Of a DNA stretch of 6,796 nt, positions 1 through 6,780 are shown piece by piece (positions within the stretch are counted from its first letter, which is position 1; the number at the start of each line of letters is the position of its first letter). The notes beneath the pieces were generated by a model. The model was not told the DNA's origin and did not search any database. It saw nothing but the letters and a program-made list of their open reading frames with translations. This DNA comes from an uncultured Lachnospiraceae bacterium (lineage in GTDB: Bacteria > Bacillota > Clostridia > Lachnospirales > Lachnospiraceae). A program made the position numbers and the translations under genes. Location of the stretch: contig CADBQE010000053.1 of the NCBI GenBank assembly GCA_902796695.1, positions 1 through 6,796 on the forward strand, given 5' to 3'.

Positions 1-1312
1 CCTGAATTTCCGCCGTATACCGCCGGTTGCCCAGTCCCGAGACCAGCTGCCGCAGCGGTTCCTGCGGGATCTGATGCCTGGCGCAGACGGCGGAGAGATA
101 GTTTTCCCGCTCGATGGCGTCCGGGAAGGAAGTCAGTTCCTCCGCGACGCGTCTGTGGAACGAGGTGCGCTCCGCCGGATTGTTCATATCGAACTGTCCC
201 CGCCAGATGTCGGACTGGAACAGGAATCCGTTTTCCGCTTCGCGGATCCGCTCTTCGAACGCATCCGCGCCTTCATGCACGATGAATTCATCCGGGTCCT
301 TATACGGGGAAAGCTTCACCACCCGGGCTTCCACGCCGGCGCTCCGCAGCAGCGGGATCGCGCGCATGGCCGCTTTGACGCCCGCGCTGTCGCTGTCATA
401 GCACAGCATGACCGGTTTATCCAGGCGCTTGAGCAGGGGCAGATGCTTTTCCGTCAGGGACGTGCCCTGTGAGGCCACCGCGCTGTCAAAGCCCGCCTGG
501 TGCATGGCGATCACATCCATATTGCCTTCGCAGAGCAGCATATACGGACGCTTGCTGCCGCGGGCCAGATTCAGGCCGTACAGGACGCGGCCCTTTTCAA
601 AGACCGCCGTTTCCGGGGTATTGAGATATTTGGGCTCACCGGGCTCCAGCAGCCGCGCGGCAAAGCCCAGAACGCGTCTGCGGGTGTCAATGATCGGAAA
701 CATGACCCGGTTATGGAAATAATCGCGGCCGCCGCGGTCGTCCTTAAAGCGCACCAGCCCGCTGTCCCGGAGTTCTTCATCGCTGTATCCCTTGTTTTTC
801 AGATAGCGGTACAGCGCGTCCCAGGACTCGCCGGCATATCCGAGGCCGAAGCGCTTCATGGTCTCCGGCGTCAGTCCCCGGCGGGTGAAATATGCCATGC
901 CCTTTGCGCCTTCCGGGCTGCGGAGCTGATAATAATAAAACAGGGCGGCTTCCCCGTTTAAGGTCACCAGCCGTTCCCGTCTCTCCTGCTGTTTTTTCTC
1001 CGCGCCGCTCATTTCCCGCTGCGGCAGCGCAATGCCCGCCTGGCGCGCCAGTTCGGTCACGGCTTCCGTGAAGCTCACATTATCGTAGTTCTGGACAAAA
1101 GAGATCACGTCGCCGCCGGCCTGGCAGCCGAAACAGTAATACATCTGCCGGGAAGAAGACACACTGAAGGAAGGGGTCTTTTCGCTGTGGAACGGACAGC
1201 ACGCAAAATAATTGGCGCCCCGCCGTTCCAGTTTGATCCGGGATCCCACGACCTTCACGATATCGGTGCGCGTGCGGATCTCGTCAATAATTTCCTTCGG
1301 GTATACAGGCAT
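1..1312 (-). CDS. dnaG: DNA primase DnaG (partial, C-terminus beyond the left edge)
   Basis: DnaG makes the short RNA primers that start leading- and lagging-strand DNA synthesis, working with the replicative helicase at the fork. Hand translation gives 437 codons open from the ATG to the window edge, with no stop or frameshift. The N-terminal CHC2 zinc finger is complete: C39, H42, C60 and C63 in a C-X2-H-X17-C-X2-C arrangement, with the typical EKTPSF and YYCFGC surroundings. The RNA polymerase core follows, with PKYLNTPET at about 227-235. The TOPRIM fold shows EGNMDVI (E262), YDSDSAG (D306, D308) and KDPDEF (D339, D341), matching the metal-binding acidic residues of the family. Full-length primases have about 580-600 residues, so the missing part should be mainly the C-terminal helicase-interaction domain. 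The start is supported by AAAGGA five bases upstream. It lies 40 bases after the dGTPase gene, an order common in Clostridia, where rpoD often follows. Odd points are GFAAR where GFGGR is usual, and EGN where many homologues have EGY. Confidence 0.97.
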   Translation of the reverse strand, partial: MPVYPKEIIDEIRTRTDIVKVVGSRIKLERRGANYFACCPFHSEKTPSFSVSSSRQMYYCFGCQAGGDVISFVQNYDNVSFTEAVTELARQAGIALPQREMSGAEKKQQERRERLVTLNGEAALFYYYQLRSPEGAKGMAYFTRRGLTPETMKRFGLGYAGESWDALYRYLKNKGYSDEELRDSGLVRFKDDRGGRDYFHNRVMFPIIDTRRRVLGFAARLLEPGEPKYLNTPETAVFEKGRVLYGLNLARGSKRPYMLLCEGNMDVIAMHQAGFDSAVASQGTSLTEKHLPLLKRLDKPVMLCYDSDSAGVKAAMRAIPLLRSAGVEARVVKLSPYKDPDEFIVHEGADAFEERIREAENGFLFQSDIWRGQFDMNNPAERTSFHRRVAEELTSFPDAIERENYLSAVCARHQIPQEPLRQLVSGLGNRRYTAEIQ

Positions 1313-1352
1313 CTTGTTCCTTTATCTTATCTGCGGTCCGGCAGTGCGGGGA

Positions 1353-2360
1353 TCAGTATTCCCAGGGACGCGGGAGGAAGAGCTCCTTGTAGCGGTCCAT
1401 GGCATATTCATCCGTCATGCCGGAGATGTAATCGCACACGGCCCGGCTCCAGGATTCGCCGCGGATCCAGACCGCTTCCACATATTCGCGGGGAAGCTCC
1501 GTATCGTGCTCGATATAGTACTCGTACAGGCTCTTTAAGAGCAGCTGGGCCTTTCCCTCTTCGGTCTTGGCCGCGCTGTTGATGTACAGATGGTTGAACA
1601 TGAAGCTGCGCAGGCCCGCTACGGCGTCCTTTACGCGCGGCGTCACATCCACTTTGGGCTGGCCCAGGCTGTAATCGATGATCCCGTGCACCATCGTATC
1701 CAGCCGTTCGCGCACGGTATGGCCCAGCACCGCGGTATACTCGCGGGGCAGCATTTCCTCGCTCAGAAGTCCCGCGCGCATGGCGTCGTCGATGTCGTGG
1801 CTGATATAGGCGATCTTGTCGCACAGCTGCACGACCTTGCCTTCCAGTGTCATGGGCGTGCCGTTTACGCGGTGATGATAGATGCCGTCCCTGACTTCCT
1901 TGGTCAGGTTCAGGCCGCGGCCGTCCTTTTCCAGCAGTTCCACCACGCGCAGGCCCTGATCGTAATGCGAAAAGCCTTCGGGGCAGAGCGCGTTCAAGGC
2001 CCGCTCACCCGCATGACCGAAGGGCGTATGGCCCAGATCGTGCGCGAGCGCAATGGCTTCCGTGAGGTCCTCGTTCAGGCGCAGGGCACGCGCCACCGTG
2101 CGGGAGATCTGCTGGACCTCCAGCGTATGGGTCAGGCGGGTGCGGTAATGCGCGCCGGCGGGGGCCAGGAAGACCTGCGTTTTATTTTTCAGCCGCCGGA
2201 AGGCCTTGCTGTGCAGGATCCGGTCGCGGTCCCGCTGGTAGCAGGTTCGGATCGGGCAGGGCTCGTCCGGAAAGTCGCGGCCCAGGCTCGCGGCGCTGAG
2301 TGAAGCATAGGGGCTGAGCGTCTGGCGCTCCAGCGCTTCTGTCTGTTCCCGTATCGTCAT
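1353..2360 (-). CDS. dgt: Deoxyguanosinetriphosphate triphosphohydrolase-like HD protein
   Basis: HD-superfamily dNTP triphosphohydrolases cut dGTP or other dNTPs to the deoxynucleoside and tripolyphosphate, and so tune dNTP pools. Counting from the start chosen here (335 residues), the metal-binding set is visible: H78 in RLTHTLEV, H107-D108 in AHDLGHTPFGHAGE, and D181 in LCDKIAYISHD. The N-terminal segment with RDRDRILHSKAFRRLKNKTQVF is characteristic of this family. Two starts are possible. The ATG at 2369 overlaps the hydrolase stop as ATGA but sits only one base from GAAAGGG. The ATG at 2360 is ten bases from it and begins MTIREQTEA, which resembles the usual clostridial N-terminus. I therefore prefer 2360, although 2369 (338 residues) is not excluded. 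Tight coupling to the hydrolase upstream and dnaG downstream suggests co-expression with replication. Substrate preference cannot be read from the sequence, since some family members need a dNTP activator or prefer other dNTPs. Confidence 0.94.
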   Translation of the reverse strand: MTIREQTEALERQTLSPYASLSAASLGRDFPDEPCPIRTCYQRDRDRILHSKAFRRLKNKTQVFLAPAGAHYRTRLTHTLEVQQISRTVARALRLNEDLTEAIALAHDLGHTPFGHAGERALNALCPEGFSHYDQGLRVVELLEKDGRGLNLTKEVRDGIYHHRVNGTPMTLEGKVVQLCDKIAYISHDIDDAMRAGLLSEEMLPREYTAVLGHTVRERLDTMVHGIIDYSLGQPKVDVTPRVKDAVAGLRSFMFNHLYINSAAKTEEGKAQLLLKSLYEYYIEHDTELPREYVEAVWIRGESWSRAVCDYISGMTDEYAMDRYKELFLPRPWEY

Positions 2361-2365
2361 GGACG

Positions 2366-3265
2366 TCATACCCTTTCATCCAGGAAGCGCAGCACATCCC
2401 GCAGAACGTCTTCTTTTTTGACGCCGTTTAAGATCTCATGCAGGTCGTCGCGGTAAAAGATCACGTCCACGTCCTTGAAATCTCTGGCTTTATAGCGGTT
2501 GTAAACTTTGAGCACGCCTTTGGAATTGTCGCCCACCGGGTCCTTCATGCCCGCGATCAGCAGGATCGGAAGATCCCTGGGCACCCGGTTTAAGTCCTTG
2601 CCCAGCGCCAGTTCTTCCATCAGGCGGAAGAAATCCTTGAACGCGCCGACCGTAAACGGACGGCCGCAGAGCGGATCGGCCCGGTAGGCATCCACCACAG
2701 CCTGATCCGAGCACAGCCAGGCTTCGAGCGGGGCACTGCCAAGCGCTGTGGTCTCCACCAGCTTGCTGCGGAAATGGTCGCCCTTGACCTTTCCGATCAG
2801 CTGCGCCAGCCGCTTGCCCACATGCACCAGCATGTACGGCTTATAGCCGGTGCCGCTTAAGATCAGGCCGGACAGCACGTTCGGATACAGCGTGATATAG
2901 CGGCGGGCGAAGAACGAGCCCATGCTGTGGCCCAGCATGAAGATCGGCTTGCCCGGGTAGGCTTCCTCCGCCATGCGGGTGACGCTTCTCATATCCTTCA
3001 GGACGCAGTGGTGTCCTTTTTCCGCCGCGAAATAGCCGTTTTCGGAGTCATCCGTCACGGAAGCGCCGTGGCCCAGATGATCGTGGCCGATCACCGCGAA
3101 GCCGTGTTCGTTCAGGAACTGCGCCACGCCGTCGTAGCGGCTGATATGCTCCTCCATGCCGTGGACCAGCTGGACCACGGCGCGGGGCTCGCCCTCCGGG
3201 ATCCACCAGAATCCGTGGATGGTCGTCTTTTTATCGGATGAAGGGAATGTAAACTCTTTGCGCAT
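2366..3265 (-). CDS. Alpha/beta hydrolase, monoacylglycerol lipase/lysophospholipase type
   Basis: This is a 299-residue serine hydrolase of the Hydrolase_4 type (related to PldB, YtpA and monoacylglycerol lipases), probably cytosolic because no signal peptide or membrane segment is visible. The fold markers are an oxyanion-hole HGM at 35-37, the HDHLGHGAS loop at 61-69, the nucleophile elbow GHSMG with S114, a likely catalytic Asp D242 in GMKDPVGD, and a likely His H276 in DDLHEILN. The region between about 140 and 225 forms the variable cap that would set substrate choice. The family acts on monoacylglycerols, lysophospholipids or other esters, and the true substrate is unknown. An in-frame GTG at 3289 would add eight residues, but the AGGAGG just before the ATG at 3265 lies inside that extension, so 3265 is the better start. 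Its stop overlaps the upstream ATG of the dGTPase gene. Its place among nucleotide genes does not explain its role. Confidence 0.92.
   Translation of the reverse strand: MRKEFTFPSSDKKTTIHGFWWIPEGEPRAVVQLVHGMEEHISRYDGVAQFLNEHGFAVIGHDHLGHGASVTDDSENGYFAAEKGHHCVLKDMRSVTRMAEEAYPGKPIFMLGHSMGSFFARRYITLYPNVLSGLILSGTGYKPYMLVHVGKRLAQLIGKVKGDHFRSKLVETTALGSAPLEAWLCSDQAVVDAYRADPLCGRPFTVGAFKDFFRLMEELALGKDLNRVPRDLPILLIAGMKDPVGDNSKGVLKVYNRYKARDFKDVDVIFYRDDLHEILNGVKKEDVLRDVLRFLDERV
2371..2377 (-). promoter_or_regulatory. Weak ribosome binding site of dgt
   Basis: On the minus strand GAAAGGG lies in the last codons of the hydrolase gene. It is one base from the ATG at 2369 and ten bases from the ATG at 2360, which favours the second. 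The match is modest, so translation may depend partly on coupling with the upstream gene. Confidence 0.5.
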
Positions 3266-3270
3266 CTTGA

Positions 3271-3276
3271 CCTCCT
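3271..3276 (-). promoter_or_regulatory. Ribosome binding site of the alpha/beta hydrolase gene
   Basis: On the minus strand AGGAGG is followed by TCAAG and the ATG at 3265. It falls inside the longer reading frame that begins with GTG at 3289, which is why the shorter protein is chosen. Confidence 0.85.
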
Positions 3277-3310
3277 TTTTCCGGGGCACAGGCTCGGGAC
3301 CGGCACGGTC

Positions 3311-3922
3311 TCAGCTTCTGGCCCACTTGATGATTTCCGGCAGGATCGCGCGGACGGCTCTCCCCCGGTGGCTGATGATATTCTTTTCCGCGGCGGTCAG
3401 TTCCGCCATGGTACGGTTTCTGTCCGGCAGGAAAAAGATGGGATCGTAGCCGAAGCCGCCGGTTCCCGCCGCTTCCCGCGCGATGCGGCCTTCCACGGTC
3501 CCCCGGGCGGTGCTCCGGACCGGGCGGCCTTTCCGGTCGGGCCGCACAAAGGCCATCACGCATACGAACGCGGCACCGCGGCCTTTTTCCGGCACCCGGG
3601 CCAGCAGGTCCACGATGGCCTGATTCTTGACCGAATACGGGACTTCCTCCCCCATATAGCGGGCGGAATACACGCCGGGTGCGCCGCCCATGGCTTCCAC
3701 GGACAGGCCGGAGTCGTCCGCCAGAACGGCGCGGCCCGTTTCGGCAAATACGGCATTCGCCTTGATCAGGGCATTTTCCTCAAAAGTTTCCCCGTTTTCC
3801 TCGATTTCCCGGGTCCATCCGATATCGGACAGGCTCAGGACCTCCACGGGTTCCCCCGCCAGAAGTTCCCGGATCTCCCGGACTTTATTCTGATTGTGAC
3901 TGGCCAGGACGAGTTGTTTCAT
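3311..3922 (-). CDS. rdgB: XTP/dITP pyrophosphatase (RdgB/HAM1 family)
   Basis: This enzyme hydrolyses non-canonical purine nucleotides (XTP, dITP, ITP) to the monophosphate and PPi, keeping deaminated bases out of DNA and RNA. The 203-residue product, close to the usual family length, carries every signature in order: SHNQNKVREI at 8-17 (nucleotide phosphate contacts), GETFEENALIKA at 44-55, ADDSGL at 68-73 with the likely catalytic D70, GAPGVYSARY at 80-89, GTGGFGYDPIF at 153-163 (base pocket) and SHRGRA at 184-189. A GTG at 3931 would add three residues, but GGAGG lies eight bases before the ATG at 3922 and overlaps that GTG, so 3922 is the start. The first 38 bases overlap the 3' end of the methyltransferase gene, which suggests translational coupling. 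The sister dGTPase gene two positions downstream also acts on nucleotide pools. Confidence 0.97.
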   Translation of the reverse strand: MKQLVLASHNQNKVREIRELLAGEPVEVLSLSDIGWTREIEENGETFEENALIKANAVFAETGRAVLADDSGLSVEAMGGAPGVYSARYMGEEVPYSVKNQAIVDLLARVPEKGRGAAFVCVMAFVRPDRKGRPVRSTARGTVEGRIAREAAGTGGFGYDPIFFLPDRNRTMAELTAAEKNIISHRGRAVRAILPEIIKWARS

Positions 3923-5072
3923 GCTGTTCACCTCCGGCTGGGCGGGGCGGTCTGGGGCCCCTGAACTCGTAGAAATAGGTTTTCATCATTCCGTTGTAGA
4001 TTTTGCGGTTTTTATCCGCTTTCCGGCCGAAGGCCTGCTCGATCCCCTCATAGGAGGTGATGACATAGCAGGACCAGGCGTCCAGGGCGGCAAAACGCTC
4101 GCCCAGCGTCCGGTAGAGGGCGGGAAGCGCGGCCTTCTCCTCCAGACGTTCGCCGTAAGGAGGATTGGTCAGAATAAATCCGTATTTTTTGCTGTGACTT
4201 AAGTCCTTCACATCCCGGACCTGGAAATGGATCATGTCCGCGACGCCGGCCAGCCGGGCATTTTCGCGCGCGGCCTTGATGACGGATTCATCCAGGTCGT
4301 AGGCCTGGATATCCGGGCGCACGCTCCTGTCGATCCGCGAAGCCAGGTCTTCACGCCATTCCTTCCAGATCTGTTCCGGGAACAGATGCGGCCACTGTTC
4401 GGCCGTGAAGGTCCGCTGCAGCCCCGCCGCGATCCCCGCGGCTTTCCGGGCCGCTTCGATGGCGAAGGTGCCGCTGCCGCAGAACGGATCCACCAGAATG
4501 CGGTCCGCCCGCCAGGGCGTTAAGTCCAGCAGGGCGGCCGCCAGCGTTTCCGTAAGAGGCGCTTTGCTGACCAGTTTCCGGTATCCGCGCTTGTGCAGCG
4601 AATCGCCGGAGAGGTCCAGGCCCACCGTGACCCGGTCCTTCATCAGTCCCACGCGGACGGGATAGGCCGCGCCGGTCTCCGGGAATACCGTCAGATGATA
4701 GGCGCTCTTCAGGCGCTCCACCATGGCTTTTTTCATAACGGACTGGATATCGGACGGGCTGAACAGTCTGCTCCGGATCGAGGTTGCCTTGGCTACCCAG
4801 AAGTGCGCGTCCCGGGGCAGATACTGCTCCCAGGGCAGCGCTTTCGTGGCTTCGAAAAGCTCGTCGTAGGTCTCCGCCGTAAATTCTCCGACCACCAGCA
4901 GGACCCGCTCCGCGGTACGGAGCGAGAGGTTGGCCAGCACGCCGGCCTCCGCGTCTCCCGTAAAGAAGACGCGTCCGTCCTCGACCCGGGCGATCTCGTA
5001 GCCCAGGTCCTGAATTTCCCGCCGGCAGACTGCTTCCAGTCCGAAATGACACGGCACTGCATAGGTAAACAT
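3885..5072 (-). CDS. THUMP-domain class I SAM-dependent RNA methyltransferase (RlmL/YpsC type)
   Basis: This 395-residue protein matches the COG0116-type RNA methyltransferases, in which an N-terminal ferredoxin-like plus THUMP module binds RNA and a Rossmann domain transfers a methyl group from SAM. The N-terminus FGLEAVCRREIQDLGYE and the region to about 160 fit the first part, ending with the family marker KRGYR at 161-165. The catalytic domain has SAM motif I, DPFCGSGTF at 195-203, an acidic motif YDLDES at 258-263, and the target-base motif NPPYGERL at 303-310, typical of exocyclic-amine guanine methylation. The family end motif RKIYNGMMKTYFYEF is at 356-370. E. coli RlmL makes m2G in 23S rRNA, but the target here is not shown. 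The ATG is six bases after GGGAG and starts one base after the lipoprotein stop. After residue 370 there is an unusual Pro/Arg/Gln-rich tail of 25 residues, whose end overlaps rdgB. Confidence 0.93.
   Translation of the reverse strand: MFTYAVPCHFGLEAVCRREIQDLGYEIARVEDGRVFFTGDAEAGVLANLSLRTAERVLLVVGEFTAETYDELFEATKALPWEQYLPRDAHFWVAKATSIRSRLFSPSDIQSVMKKAMVERLKSAYHLTVFPETGAAYPVRVGLMKDRVTVGLDLSGDSLHKRGYRKLVSKAPLTETLAAALLDLTPWRADRILVDPFCGSGTFAIEAARKAAGIAAGLQRTFTAEQWPHLFPEQIWKEWREDLASRIDRSVRPDIQAYDLDESVIKAARENARLAGVADMIHFQVRDVKDLSHSKKYGFILTNPPYGERLEEKAALPALYRTLGERFAALDAWSCYVITSYEGIEQAFGRKADKNRKIYNGMMKTYFYEFRGPRPPRPAGGEQHETTRPGQSQSE
3931..3935 (-). promoter_or_regulatory. Ribosome binding site of rdgB, inside the methyltransferase gene
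   Basis: On the minus strand GGAGG is followed by eight bases and the ATG at 3922. It overlaps the alternative GTG at 3931, which rules that GTG out as a practical start. The site lies within the coding sequence for the methyltransferase tail, so ribosomes finishing that gene can reinitiate here. Confidence 0.85.
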
Positions 5073-5073
5073 A

Positions 5074-5538
5074 TTATTCTCCCGCCAGCTCCTTCATCAG
5101 GTCTTTCAGGGCGCCGGACACTTCGCTGTAGTGGTCCGGCCACTTCATATAGCCGTGTGCGCTGATATCCTGCCCGTCCGCCTTCCGGATATACAGGGAG
5201 AAGGAGCGGCCGTCCAGCACGTTCCGGTTGTTTTTATTGAAGCCGTCCCAGCTTCCCACATTATACCGGTCGAGCATGTCGACGAGAGCCTGCACTTTTT
5301 CCGGCGCCAGCCGCACGGTCCGGGCCGCTTCATCCGGCTCGTCGACAGGCTTCACCACCGCCGTATAGACGCCGTTTTTCAGGCTGATCTCCAGCCGGCC
5401 CGATCCGTACCGGGACATATTTTCCGTAAAGTCGTAGCTCAGATATTCCAGCGACGCAATCGGCTTATTCTTTCCGCAGCCGGTAAATAACAGGCACATT
5501 GTCAATACTCCGATCAGGGGGCAGATCAGTCTTTTCAT
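5074..5538 (-). CDS. Predicted lipoprotein of unknown function
   Basis: This 154-residue protein is not one I can assign to a characterised family. It starts MKRLICPLIGV, followed by a hydrophobic stretch and LFTGC, a lipobox that would give lipid-anchored C21 on the outer face of the membrane. Phe at position -3 is less usual than Leu. The mature part (about 25-154) is soluble and looks like an alternating strand/helix domain. It contains a basic and aromatic patch (YGSGRLEISLKNG), a helix at about 79-92, then SWDGFNKNN, VLDGRSFSLYI, DGQDISAHGYMKWPDHY and a C-terminal helix. The pattern of W-x-G-F, VLDG and a final G-x(3)-P-x-x-Y resembles uncharacterised extracytoplasmic domains seen in Bacillota, from memory and untested. 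The start is backed by GGAG five bases upstream. It lies 18 bases after the phosphofructokinase gene and one base before the methyltransferase gene, so it is probably co-transcribed, although no functional link is evident. Confidence 0.85.
   Translation of the reverse strand: MKRLICPLIGVLTMCLLFTGCGKNKPIASLEYLSYDFTENMSRYGSGRLEISLKNGVYTAVVKPVDEPDEAARTVRLAPEKVQALVDMLDRYNVGSWDGFNKNNRNVLDGRSFSLYIRKADGQDISAHGYMKWPDHYSEVSGALKDLMKELAGE
5079..5083 (-). promoter_or_regulatory. Ribosome binding site of the methyltransferase gene
   Basis: On the minus strand GGGAG is followed by AATAAT and the ATG at 5072. It is formed by the final codons of the lipoprotein gene, whose TAA lies within the spacer, so the two genes are likely to be translationally coupled. 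Confidence 0.75.
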
Positions 5539-5556
5539 GGCATCTCCGGGATTTTT

Positions 5557-6780
5557 TTACGACAGTACCAGGTGCTTCGGCAGGCCGTTCTCGATGACCG
5601 GCAGGCTCTCGCCCTGGATCAGCGGCAGCGCGTAGCGGATAAATTCTTCTCCGATCTGGCTGCCGTCCTCCGTGATCCATTCCACGGGCACCAGCCGCTC
5701 CACATTGGAGATATGATGGACGTCCGCCAGTCCGATCTCGCAGACATAAGGGACTTCGTTGGCGCGCAGCAGGGTGGCCATCAGACCGGTGCGGCCGGAC
5801 AGCGCCGCTTCCACGGCCTTGTCGCCGGAGCGGAATGCCTCGTTCACGTCTGTCTGGGAAGCAAAGTGAGCCGCGCAGCGCTGCAGGGTGGAAAATTCGA
5901 TCGCGCGGGTCTTGCAGCCGAATTCGCCCTCGCAGAAGGAGCACAGATACGTGGCGGTCCCGCCCATCTGCTTGTGGCCGAACGCGTCCACCGCCTTGTC
6001 CGCGGAGGCATATTCGCAGATGTATTTGCCGTCCTTGTCGTGGATGCCCTCGGAAACGGCGATCATCAGGTTGTTCTTCTTTTCCAGCAGCGCCGCGACC
6101 TTGTTCCGGAACGCGGTCAGATCAAACGGCACTTCCGGCAGATAGATCAGGTCCGGGCCCTCGCAGTCGGTCCCGCGGGCCAGTGCGGAAGCTGCGGTCA
6201 GCCAGCCGGCGTTGCGGCCCATGATCTCCATGATATAGATGGTCTTGTTGGTGCTGTACACCACTTCATCGCGGATCGCTTCCTTGGTCATCGCGGCAAT
6301 GAACTTGGCCGCGCTGCCGTAGCCGGGCGTGTGGTCCGTTTCCGCCAGGTCGTTGTCGATCGTCTTCGGCGCGCCCACGAAGCAGATGTCGGAATGCACC
6401 GCCTGACCGTAGTCCGTCAGCTTGCGGATGGTATCCATGGAATCGTTGCCGCCGATGTAGATGAACGCTTTGATTTCGTATTTGTTCAGCAGGTCGAAAA
6501 TCTTTTCAAATACGGCGGGATCCTTCTCCGGATCCGGCAGTTTGAAGCGGCAGGAGCCCAGAAATGCCGCCGGGGTCTTGCGCAGCAGCTTTACCAGCTC
6601 ATTGCTGCCCAGCACCGTGTCCAGGTCCACCAGGGACTCCTGCAGAAAACCCTGGATCCCGTTGCGCATGCCGTAAACTTTATCCGCGCCCAGGGCTTTG
6701 GCCCGGCAGTATACGCCGGCCAGTGAACTGTTGATGACGGAGGAAGGTCCGCCGGACTGTCCCACGACTACGTTCTTCAT
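5557..6780 (-). CDS. pfp: 6-phosphofructokinase, predicted PPi-dependent
   Basis: This enzyme phosphorylates fructose 6-phosphate to fructose 1,6-bisphosphate in glycolysis. PPi-dependent forms use pyrophosphate and run reversibly. The 407-residue protein has the N-terminal phosphate-binding loop GQSGGPSSVIN (7-17), the GGNDSMDT segment (110-117), PKTIDNDL (138-145) with likely catalytic D142, MGRNAGW (187-193) and SEGIHD (243-248). Two residues indicate the donor. D113 sits where ATP-using enzymes such as E. coli PfkA have Gly104, and K139 sits where they have Gly124. Asp and Lys at these places are the known PPi signature. N112 replaces the usual first Asp of GGDD, a variant I recall from clostridial relatives. 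The length exceeds bacterial ATP-PFK (about 320) and fits this PPi group. The ATG is eight bases after AAAGGA. It is the first gene of the visible run; its promoter is not in the 16 bases upstream that the window contains. Confidence 0.93.
   Translation of the reverse strand: MKNVVVGQSGGPSSVINSSLAGVYCRAKALGADKVYGMRNGIQGFLQESLVDLDTVLGSNELVKLLRKTPAAFLGSCRFKLPDPEKDPAVFEKIFDLLNKYEIKAFIYIGGNDSMDTIRKLTDYGQAVHSDICFVGAPKTIDNDLAETDHTPGYGSAAKFIAAMTKEAIRDEVVYSTNKTIYIMEIMGRNAGWLTAASALARGTDCEGPDLIYLPEVPFDLTAFRNKVAALLEKKNNLMIAVSEGIHDKDGKYICEYASADKAVDAFGHKQMGGTATYLCSFCEGEFGCKTRAIEFSTLQRCAAHFASQTDVNEAFRSGDKAVEAALSGRTGLMATLLRANEVPYVCEIGLADVHHISNVERLVPVEWITEDGSQIGEEFIRYALPLIQGESLPVIENGLPKHLVLS

Noticed and set aside
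74..961. Several overlapping plus-strand frames at the left end
   Set aside because: They are shadows of dnaG, whose minus-strand frame has the zinc finger and TOPRIM motifs but no stop inside the window.
1313..1352. Possible hairpin in the dgt-dnaG gap (CTGC/GCAG)
   Set aside because: It has only four base pairs with a six-base loop and no U-tract, so it is best read as spacer sequence holding the dnaG ribosome binding site.
1590..2303. A 237-codon plus-strand frame opposite the dGTPase gene
   Set aside because: It is an antisense shadow of a gene with a full HD motif set. The predicted protein has no recognisable domain and no clear ribosome binding site was noted.
3299..3309. Small inverted repeat just after the rdgB stop, five base pairs with a three-base loop (GACCG/CGGTC)
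   Set aside because: The stem is short and, in the transcript, extends only through an A-C mismatch. No U-tract follows and the next gene has a strong ribosome binding site 23 bases on, so it is not a credible terminator.
4351..5052. A 233-codon minus-strand frame inside the methyltransferase gene
   Set aside because: It is an out-of-frame reading of the same DNA, rich in Gly and Arg, with no domain. The methyltransferase frame has all its motifs.
5552..5558. T-run between the phosphofructokinase and lipoprotein genes, considered as a terminator
   Set aside because: On the transcribed strand it is an A-run, with no hairpin before it, so it cannot end transcription of these minus-strand genes.
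5572..6726. A 384-codon open frame on the plus strand opposite the phosphofructokinase gene
   Set aside because: It lies entirely within a well-supported gene on the other strand, its translation resembles no family I know, and GC-rich third positions commonly keep antisense frames open.
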